Origin: Entoloma clypeatum | Taxonomy: Eukaryota; Basidiomycota; Agaricomycetes; Agaricales; Entolomataceae | Direction: 5' to 3' | Assembly: GCA_963565915.1 (NCBI GenBank) | Contig: OY751485.1 | Coordinates: 930,001-994,000 of the forward strand | Length of the DNA stretch: 64,000 nt | Shown: in pieces, positions 1 through 10,200 of the stretch | How positions within the stretch are numbered: position 1 is the first letter of the stretch | Layout: every line of letters starts with the position of its first letter | Program-made: the position numbers and the translations under genes | Notes under the pieces: generated by a model | The model's database searches: none | The model's input: only the letters and a program-made list of their open reading frames with translations | Told to the model about the DNA's origin: nothing

Positions 1-3000
1 AGCTTTCCTCCCTGTAGGTAGGGGTACTAACTCCGTGATCACCCCACCGTTCCCTGATCGGTCGATCTGGTACTTGTTTGGGTTCTGGAGTGGGTACTCG
101 TGGGTCATCATCAGGCTCACTAAGCGGCAAATCGTTGTCTGATTCAGGGTGATCCTGTCCAGTAGGAACAGGGTCGTGAGGTGTTTCGTTATGACTGTCA
201 TTGTCATCATTTCCGGGGATGAGATCCTCAAACTCATCAGCCGGTTCTGGGTTTTCCATTTCTGGATGGTTCTCTGGCAAAGGGTCGATGTGGCATCTAG
301 GGTACTTGCTTTCATCAAAGATAGCTTTCCCACCCATGAAAATTGTATTAGTCTCAGGATCCATGAAACGGTATCCTTTGACCCCTGGCTTTGATCCGAG
401 ATAAATCATCAATCGAGATCTAGACTCCAGGGAATTTCTATGTTTTTCTTTTGGGATATACACATATGCCTGACATCCGAAGACTCTGATGCTTGACATA
501 TCGGGGATCTCATTGGTCACCCTGAAGTAAGGGGTATTCCATTCGAGACGCTGCATGGGGGTTCTGTTGTAGAGAAAAGCTGCATGTTCCAAACAGAATT
601 CCCACCACATAGGTGGTAAGCATGCGTCGAAGCGCAAGGCCTGAGATTTCTCCCACAGGGTTCGATTTATCCGTTCTGCTCGACCGTTCTGCTGGTGCTG
701 ATACGGGAGCGTGACGTCGATCAGAATTCCATGATCGGCAAGTACATCCTTGTATTCGTTAAATTCTCCACCTCCATCAACTCGCCATTTCTTAGGGGTG
801 GCGGCAAATTGATTCTGGATCATCGCAAGGAATTGTTGTAGTGCCGTGACGGCATCTGACTTCTTCCTAAGCAAGACGACCCAGATGTGGGATGAAAAGT
901 CGTCCAAAAACGTAAGGAAATATTTATATTTGTGGTATGATGCCGTGGATATTTGTTTGAGATCGGAATGGATCAGATCAAAGGTTTTTGTTGCCCTTGT
1001 TATCGAATTGGGATATGACTGATTCGGCATTTTCCCTTTGAGGCAACCTGTGCAACTTTCCTGTGATTTCTCACGTACTAGTGTTTCAGGTACCCCTTTG
1101 GTACTGGTGGGAATCTTTCGGAGTGCTTGATCATTTGGGTGACCAAGATGCTTGTGCCATGTTTCAACAGTGATTTCGCTCGAGATCGCATGGATCTGGT
1201 CATAGTGTATTTCAGTGTCTAACCAGCAAATGGTTTGACCAAGGATGTGGGGCGAAAACTGGATTTTTCTCAGCCCTTTGGAGATATTAATTTCTCCACA
1301 AGTCCCGTCTACTTTGTAACCATGGTTAAGGAAGACGCCTAGGGACAATAGGCATGTGTCCATGTCCGGGATGTAGAATACCGGTCTGAGAAGATGGGTT
1401 TTAACTTCCCCATTTAAGGTGTGCCGTACTGGAATGGCCCCAACTCCAAGAATTTCCAGTTTCTTCCCTTTGGCTGCAGTTTGGACGAATCGCTTGACCG
1501 TGAGAGGTCTATAATATGCGAAGTCCTTAAACTCATAGGTGAAGTGTAAAGAGGCGCCGGAATCTAATATCCATTGCGCGCGTTCTTTTTCCTTACAATG
1601 TGTACAAGAAGCAAAATGTTTAATATATTTTTTATGTAAATCACTGCTAAAGTGATCTACGCATTCTGTACTGGTACTGGCTATTATGTCATACGTCTGT
1701 TGAGAGGTATTGTTAGCTTTCCGCAATTGGTAAGGTTTAAGAAAGGGTTTTGACGAACCATCAAGTTCTATCTCGTCCTCAAATACATCCGGCCCCATCC
1801 GTTCCTGGTCGATGTCCATCATTTTCAGCGATTCTTCTATCGACGGGGCTACGCGACGCTGTTTAGCCGGCCTTTCGTCGATGTCAGGAATGATGGTATC
1901 TAAGATACGGAGGTTTGACCCAGAGGGTTGAGCACCAATTTCTCGGGCGAGTCTTCGCACCCTCTCGTTCTTTTTCCACACAGACAGCTTTCCAGAGGGA
2001 AGCCCGCTGTACTGAGAAGGAGGCGGGTTCATGAGTTGCAGGAGTGACTGCATTTTCTCCGATTCAGGCTGCGCGGTACTCGTAGTTTTCCCGCGGCCCG
2101 TTACAGTGGTGAAGGTAGGTGCATGACGAGGAGGGAGAGGGCAAGGGGCACGTTGACGAGGAGGAAGGGGACAGGGAGCAGGATAACGAGGGGACTGCTC
2201 AATGGCCGGTGCGATGAATTCGACCATCTCCTCAGCGTGGTCAGAGTCATTGTCGGCATTGTTGGCGCGTTTCTTCTGGTTGCGCCAGCGTCCCTTTCCC
2301 TTCTTCTTTTCAGAAGCGGTACTCGGGTCGGTCGAGTTAGGCTGCTCATCAGCATTGTTACGTGAGGTACTCGGCACTGTTTGCTTTTCCCATTTAGGGT
2401 CTTGCCCCTTTCGCTTGGTCCCGGAGATTTTCCGGGCCTGCTCGTTGGACGCCTGAGTAGACCCAATCACATACTTGCGCCTGTACTCCGATATGATGCT
2501 GTCGGCGACGGCCTGCCATGTGAAGTCATCGGCGTCGTAGACCTGGAAGAGGGCGGTGGAGAGAGATGACCAAGCGTCAGGGATGGCACTTGCCAGGATC
2601 ATAGCCTGCATCAGATCAGGCACGATGAACTTCGCGTCGCTGAGGCGAGCAAAGAGTGATCTGAGGGGCTCGATTTCCGGTATGGGGTCGCGACCCGAGA
2701 GCTTGAAGGAGGCAGCAGCCTTGAAGTCGCCAAAAATGGTGGCAGGGGAGACCTTCGAATACACGTCTTTCAACGATGTCCAAGCTTCCTTTGAGGTTGA
2801 GGCGTCCTTGATGTGCCTCCTGATTGCTTCAGAGACTTTGAGACGGATGGAACCCAGAGCCATGTCGTCGTCTCTGATCCAGGCCTTCTTTTCCTTGGTG
2901 AAGGCGGGATGTTCGACAGTGATAGTGACCACCGGAGGTTGAGTCGCAGATGTCGAGGTGGCGGAGGCAGGGGTGGAGACCGTGACCGTAAAGTCCTTGA

Positions 3001-3142
3001 TGTCGGGGCGCTCAATGTCGCCGGATACGAGGCGCCAGACTCCTTGATGGAGAAGGTAGGACTTCATCTTCTCGGCCCAACTTTGATAGTTGATGCCGTC
3101 AAAGACGATGATGGAGTCAAGGGCAGAGCGAGAGGTAGACAT
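1..3142 (-). CDS. Ty1/Copia polyprotein: Gag, protease, integrase (partial, continues past left edge)
   Basis: Minus-strand reading frame from the ATG at 3142 to the left edge; I saw no stop in the parts I translated. The N-terminus is Copia Gag (UBN2/DUF4219 type: SIIVFDGINYQSWAEKMKSY, residues about 11-30). The aspartic protease motif WILDSGASLHF lies near residue 523 (about 1571). The integrase zinc region follows (WHKHLGHPN, then CTGCLKGK, near 1050-1165). The integrase core shows the three acidic positions: HSDL near 965, VDGGGEF near 755, and RAERINRTL near 670. RT and RNase H lie outside the window. No CCHC knuckle was recognised in Gag. The domain order protease then integrase before RT defines Copia. 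Long intactness suggests a young copy. Confidence 0.9.
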   Translation of the reverse strand, partial: MSTSRSALDSIIVFDGINYQSWAEKMKSYLLHQGVWRLVSGDIERPDIKDFTVTVSTPASATSTSATQPPVVTITVEHPAFTKEKKAWIRDDDMALGSIRLKVSEAIRRHIKDASTSKEAWTSLKDVYSKVSPATIFGDFKAAASFKLSGRDPIPEIEPLRSLFARLSDAKFIVPDLMQAMILASAIPDAWSSLSTALFQVYDADDFTWQAVADSIISEYRRKYVIGSTQASNEQARKISGTKRKGQDPKWEKQTVPSTSRNNADEQPNSTDPSTASEKKKGKGRWRNQKKRANNADNDSDHAEEMVEFIAPAIEQSPRYPAPCPLPPRQRAPCPLPPRHAPTFTTVTGRGKTTSTAQPESEKMQSLLQLMNPPPSQYSGLPSGKLSVWKKNERVRRLAREIGAQPSGSNLRILDTIIPDIDERPAKQRRVAPSIEESLKMMDIDQERMGPDVFEDEIELDGSSKPFLKPYQLRKANNTSQQTYDIIASTSTECVDHFSSDLHKKYIKHFASCTHCKEKERAQWILDSGASLHFTYEFKDFAYYRPLTVKRFVQTAAKGKKLEILGVGAIPVRHTLNGEVKTHLLRPVFYIPDMDTCLLSLGVFLNHGYKVDGTCGEINISKGLRKIQFSPHILGQTICWLDTEIHYDQIHAISSEITVETWHKHLGHPNDQALRKIPTSTKGVPETLVREKSQESCTGCLKGKMPNQSYPNSITRATKTFDLIHSDLKQISTASYHKYKYFLTFLDDFSSHIWVVLLRKKSDAVTALQQFLAMIQNQFAATPKKWRVDGGGEFNEYKDVLADHGILIDVTLPYQHQQNGRAERINRTLWEKSQALRFDACLPPMWWEFCLEHAAFLYNRTPMQRLEWNTPYFRVTNEIPDMSSIRVFGCQAYVYIPKEKHRNSLESRSRLMIYLGSKPGVKGYRFMDPETNTIFMGGKAIFDESKYPRCHIDPLPENHPEMENPEPADEFEDLIPGNDDNDSHNETPHDPVPTGQDHPESDNDLPLSEPDDDPRVPTPEPKQVPDRPIRERWGDHGVSTPTYREES

Positions 3143-3493
3143 TTTTAGATGAATCTAAAAAAGGGTTCCCAATCAGTGATGTGTTATGAATATGATTCAA
3201 GAAAACAATTAAATGATTCCTTATGACATATTCCCTTTAGGAATAGCGGTCACGGGAAAACCCTTTATATGTCGGAAACATATAAGGTGCGATCAACATT
3301 TCCACATGGAGTGTACTATGTCAATCCCCTTAGGGACATCTCATGACAGGTACTTGTCGTAATGATGTTCCCAGGTTCATATGTGAAGAAGTAAGACTCA
3401 GAACCTAGATCTTTCGATCGGTTCTTTGCCAACCAGGGTAGAGTGGGCAGGTACTCGCTGTTGCCAGTGTTTCCCAAGTCCCTCTGCTATCCG
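3143..3493 (-). other. Copia untranslated leader between primer site and Gag
   Basis: About 350 bp between the primer-binding site and the Gag ATG at 3142. No open frame of note on either strand. Position and content fit the 5' leader (packaging region) of the Copia element. Confidence 0.6.
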
Positions 3494-3505
3494 GGGCCCA
3501 TAACC
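3494..3505 (-). promoter_or_regulatory. Copia primer-binding site (half-tRNA type)
   Basis: On the coding strand GGTTATGGGCCC follows directly after the LTR end TTCAACA. It differs by one base from GGTTATGAGCCC, the sequence complementary to the anticodon region of initiator tRNA-Met used by many Copia elements (family knowledge). Priming itself is inferred. Confidence 0.65.
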
Positions 3506-4181
3506 TGTTGAAGTTCCACCTGGGCATTAGCCACAGATGTACTGAGCAACCAGCTACAGTGGAAGTACTCTACATAACCGTTCTAGCCACTTACATGGTT
3601 TGGGAGGGGTGAGGCTGGTGAGAGCGGTTGAGGCTGGTAAGAGCGATGGAGCTGGTTAAGAGTCAAGAGACAACTTGTTGATATTGACAGTTTCCTGGTC
3701 TTATATACCATACTACTGTTTGTACCAACCAAACAAGTATGTAATCGAAGATGTGTAAAGGTCACATGATGTAATCTAATCTAATCTAATCTACGTGATG
3801 GAAAAGTTTCAACAGTGTCTTAGACCATGCTGTCTTGCACCCTACTTTTCGACATACTTAGCCTTTGTCTTAGCTATGAGATTGGATCATCACATTCAAG
3901 TATTCTAAGACCATCCCAAGCTCGAACTAAGACCATCTTCAGACTACGTCAAAATTACCAAGAGACTGGATCATGTATCTACGATAGAGGAAGAACCTTA
4001 CTACTAACCTTTGAGAGAGGTGTTTGCAAGGTGGGGGTTACTCAGTAAGAGCATTATATTGCACAGAGAATAAGGACAGTCTTATATACTAGTCTACTTA
4101 TTTGTACATTATTTGTACATCATGGGATTGAGCACATGACACTATAGATGAAAGATCTATAGGAGTGGAATTCGTTCAACA
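3506..4181 (-). repeat. Copia LTR (676 bp)
   Basis: Bounded by the 7-bp inverted repeat TGTTGAA (at 4181 on the coding strand) and TTCAACA (at 3506). A TATA-like AGTATATAAG occurs near 4083-4092 on the coding strand and a short (TCTAA)n run near 3775-3792. A polypurine tract GAGGGGGAG lies immediately outside the 4181 end and a primer site immediately inside the 3506 end, so this one LTR has the 3' context of one element on its right and the 5' context of another on its left. Confidence 0.8.
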
Positions 4182-4337
4182 CTCCCCCTCAATGTGTATA
4201 CGTCGGATAATGAAAATGTCAAGCCTAAATGTTGGCGACATCTTTCAAAGAGTTCCCAACCAAGATTTTTAGTTAGCATATCCGCGGGATTGGATGTGCC
4301 TTCAATGTACTCTACAGTGATCAATCCATGAGAGATG
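4182..4337 (-). pseudogene. Copia RNase H C-terminal remnant plus polypurine tract
   Basis: Minus-strand frame with the end of a Copia RNase H: YISHGLITVEYIEGTSNPAD followed by MLTKNLGWELFERCRQHLGL. The EYIEGTSNPADMLTK stretch is the hallmark C-terminal block of Copia pol. It is cut at 4337 by the Tc1 element, and no Copia sequence resumes beyond it at 5961. The purine run next to the LTR is at about 4181-4190. This is the 3' end of a different Copia copy than the one whose Gag starts at 3142, or of the same copy in a tandem arrangement. Confidence 0.75.
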
Positions 4338-4339
4338 TA

Positions 4340-4553
4340 CAGTGCCTCACAAAACTGATTCAATGTTTGTTGCTTTTTGAATACCTTCAAGATAACTCTG
4401 CAAAGAATACCAATTGAATTAAACCTTTGGTATATAATTGAAAGCCCTACTTCAGGGCTTTCAGAATATAAAGGAATCATATGATTTCGATCAGAATCCA
4501 TGGAGATATGATTAAATTAAATCAGCAACTCATTGAATCAGTTTTGTGAGTAC
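4340..4553 (+). repeat. Tc1 left terminal inverted repeat
   Basis: Pairs, with some divergence, with 5747-5958 reversed. Its outer edge has CTCACAAAACTGATTCAATG (4346-4365) and its inner edge has the same 20-mer inverted (4531-4550). An imperfect internal palindrome around GCCCTACTTCAGGGC lies near 4443-4458. Confidence 0.85.
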
Positions 4554-4701
4554 CTATGGCAATTATCAGAATCAAATGCTTCACTGGTTGTATGGTAACC
4601 AGTTGTCATGACTTACTGATGGAACTTGAATAGAACCCTGATGGGTTGTCAAGGAAAGTTGTATAAGAAGAATCCAACCTCAACAGCCTCCATAATTAAT
4701 C

Positions 4702-5718
4702 ATGCACCCTATCTCCTCTTCCCACAAGGAAAACATTATTTCTCTGGCCTCCAATGGTCACTCCACTCGTCATATTGCCTCTAACCTGGGTGTCAGCCAA
4801 CCAACTGTCTCCAGAGTGCTTCAGAATCTTCTTCCTCATCGCAATCTCTCTTCTGGTGGTTGTCCATCCAAGCTTTCTCCCACCAACACACGAAACATAC
4901 TTTCACAAATCACCTCAGGGAGAGCCTCCAATGCTGTGCAGGCTACCAAACACATCAACACTGTCATCTCCAATCCTGTCTCCCCAGAAACTGTGAGAAG
5001 GGTTCTCAGAAAACATGAATTCAAGGCTGTAACAAAGAAGAAAAGACCTTTCTTAAAGGCCATACATCGGAAGAGGCGGTTGGCATTTGCTATGAAGCAC
5101 AGGGAATGGACAGTGGAGGACTGGAAGAGGGTCATTTGGTCAGATGAGACCAAAATCAACAGGTTTGGGTCAGATGGCAAGGAATGGGTCTGAAAAAAGA
5201 AGGGTGAGGGGCTTATTGAAAGAGAGGTTCAGGGCACAGTCAAGTTTGGGGGAGGAAATATTATGGTTTGGGGTTGTATGGGTTGGGAAGGTGTGGGGAG
5301 ACTTGCAGAGGTTGAGGGGAGGATGGATGCTGATCAGTATGTGTCCATTTTGGAGGACAATTTGCTGCCCAGCATGGAGGAGAGTGGAATCTCTGAAGAG
5401 GAGATCATTTTTCAGCAGGACAATGACCCCAAGCACACCTCCAAGAAGGCCAAAAAATGGATGGACAGCAAGAATATTGCTCTGCTGGATTGGCCTGCAC
5501 AGTCCCCAGACCTCAATCCTATTGAACACCTCTGGGTTCATATTAAAAGGAAGTTGAATGAATATCCAACACCACCCAAGGGAGTCTGGGAGATTTGGGA
5601 CAGAGCAGCAGAGGTGTGGAATAATATAGAGCCAGAAGTGTGTCAAAACCTGATAGAAAGTATGCCAAGAAGGGTAGAGGCAGTAATCAAAGCTAAGGGG
5701 GGTAATACCAAGTACTAA
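4702..5718 (+). pseudogene. Tc1-type transposase with one in-frame UGA
   Basis: One frame from ATG 4702 to the TAA at 5716-5718 (338 codons), interrupted only by TGA at 5191-5193. The N-terminus has paired helix-turn-helix regions (STRHIASNLGVSQPTVSRVL near residue 20). The catalytic triad is visible: VIWSDETK (first D, near residue 148), QQDNDPKHTS (second D) and SPDLNPIEHLW (E), a DD34E-type arrangement. The reading frame is identical on both sides of the UGA, at a place where Tc1 proteins usually have Trp (EWVW), so a single TGG to TGA change explains it. It encodes the cut-and-paste enzyme of the surrounding element; as it stands the product would be truncated after the first catalytic Asp. 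Confidence 0.9.
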
Positions 5719-5746
5719 AGTATAAAATACTGTATTTATTGTACAT

Positions 5747-5958
5747 ACTCACAAAACTGATTCAATGAGTCCCTGGAGTAATTTGATCATATATTGATCA
5801 TTCTTTATGGGAATTACATAATTATTGCAGATTCCGAGAGTCCTGAAGCAGGGCTTTTAACCAGGTACCAATACCTTCTTTTGATTGGCATTATTTGCAA
5901 AGTTATTTTGAAGGTATTCACAAAGTAGCAAACATTGAATCAGTTTTGTGAGGCACTG
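5747..5958 (-). repeat. Tc1 right terminal inverted repeat
   Basis: Mirror of 4340-4553. The inner 20-mer CTCACAAAACTGATTCAATG is at 5748-5767 and the inverted outer copy at about 5933-5952, ending GGCACTG next to the TA duplication. Confidence 0.85.
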
Positions 5959-5960
5959 TA

Positions 5961-7090
5961 TCAGCAAGGCACTGAACAAACATGGAATAAACAGGGTGTT
6001 AAGCAAGTCGAGACCAAGGGACAGGACGAGAAATGAGCTTTCACTCTTGTTCTGTCCATCTCTGCAAGTGGGGAACTTCTCCCATTCCAGGCGGTGTACC
6101 ATGGAAAGACCCCAGCCTCCCTTCTGTCATCCACAGCACCCAGCATGGCCAATGCTCATAAACTTGGGTTCAAATTTGAAGTATTGAAGTCCAAGACCTA
6201 CTGGTCAACACTTGAGACAATGAAGAAGCTCGTCAATGAAATCATCACACCATACTTCAACAAGAAAAGGCAGCAACTTCATCTCCCAACTTCACAGGCA
6301 GCTTTGTGGAAGATCGACTGCTGGTCAGTCCATAAGTCAGCTGAGTTCTGAACATGGATGAAGCAGACTCACAAAAATATTATAGTCCTATTCATTCCTG
6401 GCAGGTGTACAGGCATATGGCAGCCCTTGGATGTCGGGATACAGTGAATGTTGAAACACAGCCTTCGGCACTCCACCCACAGGGACCTTGTTGCTGAGGT
6501 AACGGCTCAGCTGGAGGGGTCAGAACCAGGTAGTTGGATTGCGATTGACACTGGTGTTGCTAACCTAGGTCTGTTGGATGGATGGTTTGGGCATACTAAG
6601 AGCTTAATGATGAGGTGCTGGTCAAAAAGGTGAGTTTGCGGTAGTTGGAGGCAAAAGAGAGGGATTAGAAATGTGTCGTGTTGGTGATTTCAATTGTTTC
6701 CAGGAGAGTCTAACATGCAGCCAAGCCCTTGCAGCGCTCCATGACCTCCCGCGAACAAATCTGCAGCTCTACAAAGAAATAACATCTCAGGAGGAACCTG
6801 CACCATCTGAGGAAGAGGAACCAACCTTTTCCGTTGATCACAATGTCATCGATGGTACAGATATTCCAACTGATATCCTGGTGGACCGCATTGTGTCAGA
6901 TGGGATGGGAGTGGAAACAGGCTTCATGGTCGGTGAGGATGGTGCTGTGGTGAGGGACAATTTTGCCGAGAAACTCAAACCGAACGAGGGAAAAGAGGAT
7001 GCGCCAGCTGAGCATTTGGATGGGCGGCCACGTCGCGTGAGAACCAAACAGATTTTATACAGAGGTAACCATATGTGGGAGGAAGCTTAG
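5961..7090 (+). pseudogene. DDE_1 (pogo/Tigger-like) transposase remnant
   Basis: Plus-strand fragments that read together as a DDE_1-family transposase: ASGELLPFQAVYHGKT near 6065, TYWSTLETMKKLV near 6199, KIDCWSVHKSAEF (second catalytic D) at 6313-6348, and CTGIWQPLDVGIQ (third D) near 6407-6444. Two in-frame TGA codons (6349-6351, 6445-6447) stand where the family has Arg. The coding sequence shifts frame after a possible 39-nt intron (GTGAGT at 6630, AG at 6668) and continues as CRVGDFN...ESLTCSQALAALHDLPRT to an acidic tail ending at 7090. The 5' part including the DNA-binding domain is missing, cut at the Tc1 junction. Confidence 0.75.
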
Positions 7091-7894
7091 TCCAGCTGCA
7101 TCACACATGAATCTTGTATCTTCCGGAGGCAGGACTGTTCTTACTACTCATATGAGCCTGCAGGGCAGAAAAAAATGACACATTTCGAAGATTTGTGGCT
7201 ACTCCTTAGAAGTGTCCATCCATGGGTTGTGACCATGACAGAACACCCAAAGTGTCCGGTTCATGCACATGCGGTCAGGTGATGCATGACCAGACACTTG
7301 GTCATAATAGTACAGTAATCATACACACCTGGACACTCAGTTGTTACACATTTTATGTTTTTCTGATATATTCTGCACCAAATTTAATTGTTTTTTGCTG
7401 CATGTGGTGTGATTTGAGACTGGTAACAATCCTTTACAACACTACACCTCACTACCATTGTCTACTGTGCTACAAAAATCCAATGCCATGAGGCAAAAAT
7501 AGCTAACCATGTAGTGCTCTGGTACCCAATTCCTGAAGTAGGCTAGCACTCCTTTATTGAAATTGAAGGAGTCGCGAGTGGGTGTGGCTTCGTGAACTTT
7601 CGATGTGTGTCATGTGTCATGTGATACATGACATGTCCATTTATTGGTTTATCATTGATCGATAAACAACTCAATGGTGCTCAACACTGTTCCACCACCA
7701 TCAACAGGTGTTTGCTTGTTGATGAGTCTTGTCTCTGATTCTGATGCCTCATGTTGGTCTTCTGCACATGAGGACCTCGTCTGACTCTATGGACGCACAG
7801 CAATGATGACTAGGCAATAGCGCGGGTACGGGTAATCCGCGCGGGTCATGGGTACGGGTATCCACGGGTCCGGGTACATCATCTGAGTCTCACC
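7091..7894. other. No gene recognised; probable non-coding tail of the DDE_1 element
   Basis: About 800 bp without a credible frame. 7800-7880 is a GGGTA/CGGGT-rich low-complexity stretch leading into the minisatellite. I see no terminal inverted repeat that would close the DDE_1 element. Confidence 0.4.
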
Positions 7895-8365
7895 GTCTGA
7901 CGCTGTTGGACGCGAGTGGACGCGTTGGGCGTGAGTGGAGGCGTTGGGCGTGAGTGGAGGCGTTGGGTGTTGTTGGGCGCGAGTGGGCGCGTTGGGTATG
8001 AGTGGACGCCGTTGGGCATGAGTGGACATGTTGGGCGTGAGTGAGACGAGTGGGGGGCTGTTGGGCTCGAAGGCAGGGTGTTAGGCATGAGTCGAGGCCG
8101 TTGGGCTCAAAGGGAGGGCGTTGGGCATGAGAGGACGCTGTTGGGTGCGAAAAGGGGCTGTTGGGTGCTAGAGGGGGCCGTTGGGCCGAGGGGGGCTGTT
8201 GGGCTCGAAGGGACAGCATTGGGTAGGAGTGGATGGTGTTGGGCATTAGAGGCCACCAGTGGGCACGAGAGCGGGCCGTTGGGCACTAGAGGGGCCGTTT
8301 GGCACGAGTGTGGGCTGTTGGATATGAGTGGTGGCTGTTGGGCAGAGGTGGTGGCCAGATGGAGT
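7895..8365. repeat. 20-bp minisatellite array 1
   Basis: Degenerate tandem units of about 20 bp with core GCCGTTGGGCATGAGAGG (for example near 8030-8060 and 8098-8160). The same unit recurs at 9545-10200, 20390-21020 and 63830-64000. The minus strand lacks stops for long stretches in more than one frame, so open frames here are repeat artefacts. Confidence 0.85.
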
Positions 8366-9260
8366 GGAGGTGGGGGAAAAGAAAACTGTGGGAACGTTTT
8401 GCTGGCAATCGACTTATGGTTCGAGTTTTGCAAACCGTGGCACTACCAGTCCCAAAAATTATTCATAACTTATGTGGAGATACTTAAGACCAATAGTAAG
8501 TATATATACAGTTACATACATTAGCTATGTCTGGTAGAGAGTCTATGTAGCAGAATGATGTATCAAAACTCACTGTAAATCGTGATAAACAGTGCAGCAT
8601 GAGTTCCCTTAAACACAAAAAGCAACATTTCTTACTTCCTCCTTTCCACAACCACATTAGATTACATGTAATATATATATACTATTTAACCATTGCATGT
8701 GCATTCAAACACAATTCAAGGATTTCATAAGGTGAATATGAGCAGAATAGGTCGAAAATTTGACCAAAAATTTTTATTTCAGATTTGGATTCTCCACATC
8801 CAGGGGATCTTATAGCACATTTGTTTTTCAGATTTGGTTGATTCATTATGGAGATATAACACTTTTACTGAAATCTGCACATTTCATTATTTCTATCATA
8901 TCTAGACTTCTAAAAATTATACAAAGTGTGTCAGAAGATGAATACATATCCCATAAGTAGTTCTATCACTTTGAGCTATTATTAGGCTATGAGGAAGGCA
9001 CCGCGCGCACCTGTGCGATGCATTTTGCGCATTGTTTACTATTATTTGTTGCAGAGCACAGCACCTCTATAACTTAAAATCCGTGGCAAAATTTCAGAAA
9101 AACAATACATATTGAGTGAGATATAATCCCCTCCTATATAATTGATATAGTAGAAACCCTCGATGTTTTTGGGGATTTGTTTACATGTATTTGACACACT
9201 TGATGCGCATCATCCAACGTCGAAACGACGCATCCACCCATTCCTGACTAGTGTTTAAAG
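8366..9260 (+). repeat. Dispersed AT-rich repeat, copy A
   Basis: Closely resembles 10195-11190 in the same order and 17883-18850 inverted. Recognisable blocks: TGTAAATCGTGATAAACAGT near 8574, a GGTC-GAAAATTT-GACC imperfect palindrome near 8750, GAAATCTGCACATTTCATTA near 8870, and TTTACATGTATTTGACAC near 9180. No coding capacity. Like copy B, it follows a minisatellite array. Confidence 0.85.
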
Positions 9261-9544
9261 GTCCGGTTTGGTCCGGTTTTTGACCCTCAAAATTTAGAGA
9301 CCGAGACTGAGACTGATTTTTCGGTTCACATGATCTCAAAAAAACTGAACCAGACCAATGCAAGACCGGTGCATCGGTTCCGTTTACCTCAAAGAAGTGA
9401 GACCGGATTGGTCTCAACTGGTTTAAACCAATATATTACAAGTAAAATAAGACTAAGAACACGTGCGCACAGCCCAATGCTGCGCGCGCGCATTGTACTC
9501 CCTCAATTGGTCCTCCGTGGGCTCAGCCCGGCCCCATGTGCTCT
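9261..9544. repeat. CCGGTTT-rich degenerate repeat and short unique stretch
   Basis: Rich in GGTCCGGTTT/GACCGG words (9263-9425), the same vocabulary as the tails of the SINE-like units at 11740-11870 and 12200-12390. 9440-9544 has a CG-alternating run (TGCGCGCGCGCATTG) and nothing else recognised. Confidence 0.5.
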
Positions 9545-10200
9545 GGGGCATGACTCGACGCCATTGGATGTGAAAGGGGGCCGTTGGGCACTTGTCATGG
9601 CAGGTGCGGGGTGCTATACGGCGCGAAGGGAGGCTGTTGCGCATGAAGGAAGGGTGCTGGGTGTGAGTCGACGGCGTTGAGGGCGCGAGGCAGCCGTTGG
9701 GCATTAGAGGGGCTGTGGGGCACTAGTCGGGGCAGTTGGGCAAGAGGGGTGGCCGTTGGGGACACGAGGTGGCCATTGGGCATGAAAGGCGGCCGTTGTG
9801 CGTGGGTTGATGGCATTGAGGGCAAAGGGACGGTGTTGGGGGCAAAGGGACGGTGTGGCATGGGTCAATGGCGGTGGGTGCAAGTCAGGACCGTTGGGCG
9901 TGAAAGGCGGCCATTGGGCGTGGGTCGATGGCGTTGGGGCGAAGGGATGGCATTGGGGGCAAAAGAACAGCGTTGGGCATGGGTTGACGCGTTGAGGGCG
10001 AAGGGATGCTGTTGGGCATGAGTCGGGACCGTTGGGCGCAAAGGGATGCCATTGGGTGCAAAGGGACACCGTTGGGCACAAAGGGATGCCGTTGGGCATG
10101 AAAGGTGGCCGTTGGGTGGAAGAGAGGGCCGTTGGGCATGAGTGGTGGCTGTTATGCGCGAGTAGTGGCCCTTGGGCAGATGTGGTGGCTGGGTGGAGTG
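9545..10200. repeat. 20-bp minisatellite array 2
   Basis: Same unit family as array 1 (GGCCGTTGGGCATGAAAGG and variants), about 30 degenerate units. It is followed by dispersed repeat copy B. Confidence 0.85.

Larger units (their letters stand above)
4340..5958 (+). mobile_element. Tc1/mariner element, complete, 1619 bp
   Basis: Starts CAGTGCCTCACAAAACTGAT at 4340 and ends with the reverse complement at 5958. It is flanked by the TA dinucleotides at 4338-4339 and 5959-5960, the duplication typical of this superfamily. The ends are long inverted repeats of about 210 bp. It carries one transposase frame broken by a single nonsense codon. It separates a Copia remnant (left) from a DDE_1 transposase remnant (right), so it landed at, or caused, that junction. 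Confidence 0.92.

Noticed and set aside
8078..8524. Several 60-148 codon frames over the minisatellites (also 9453-10139 and 63548-63975)
   Set aside because: Same repeat artefact as above.
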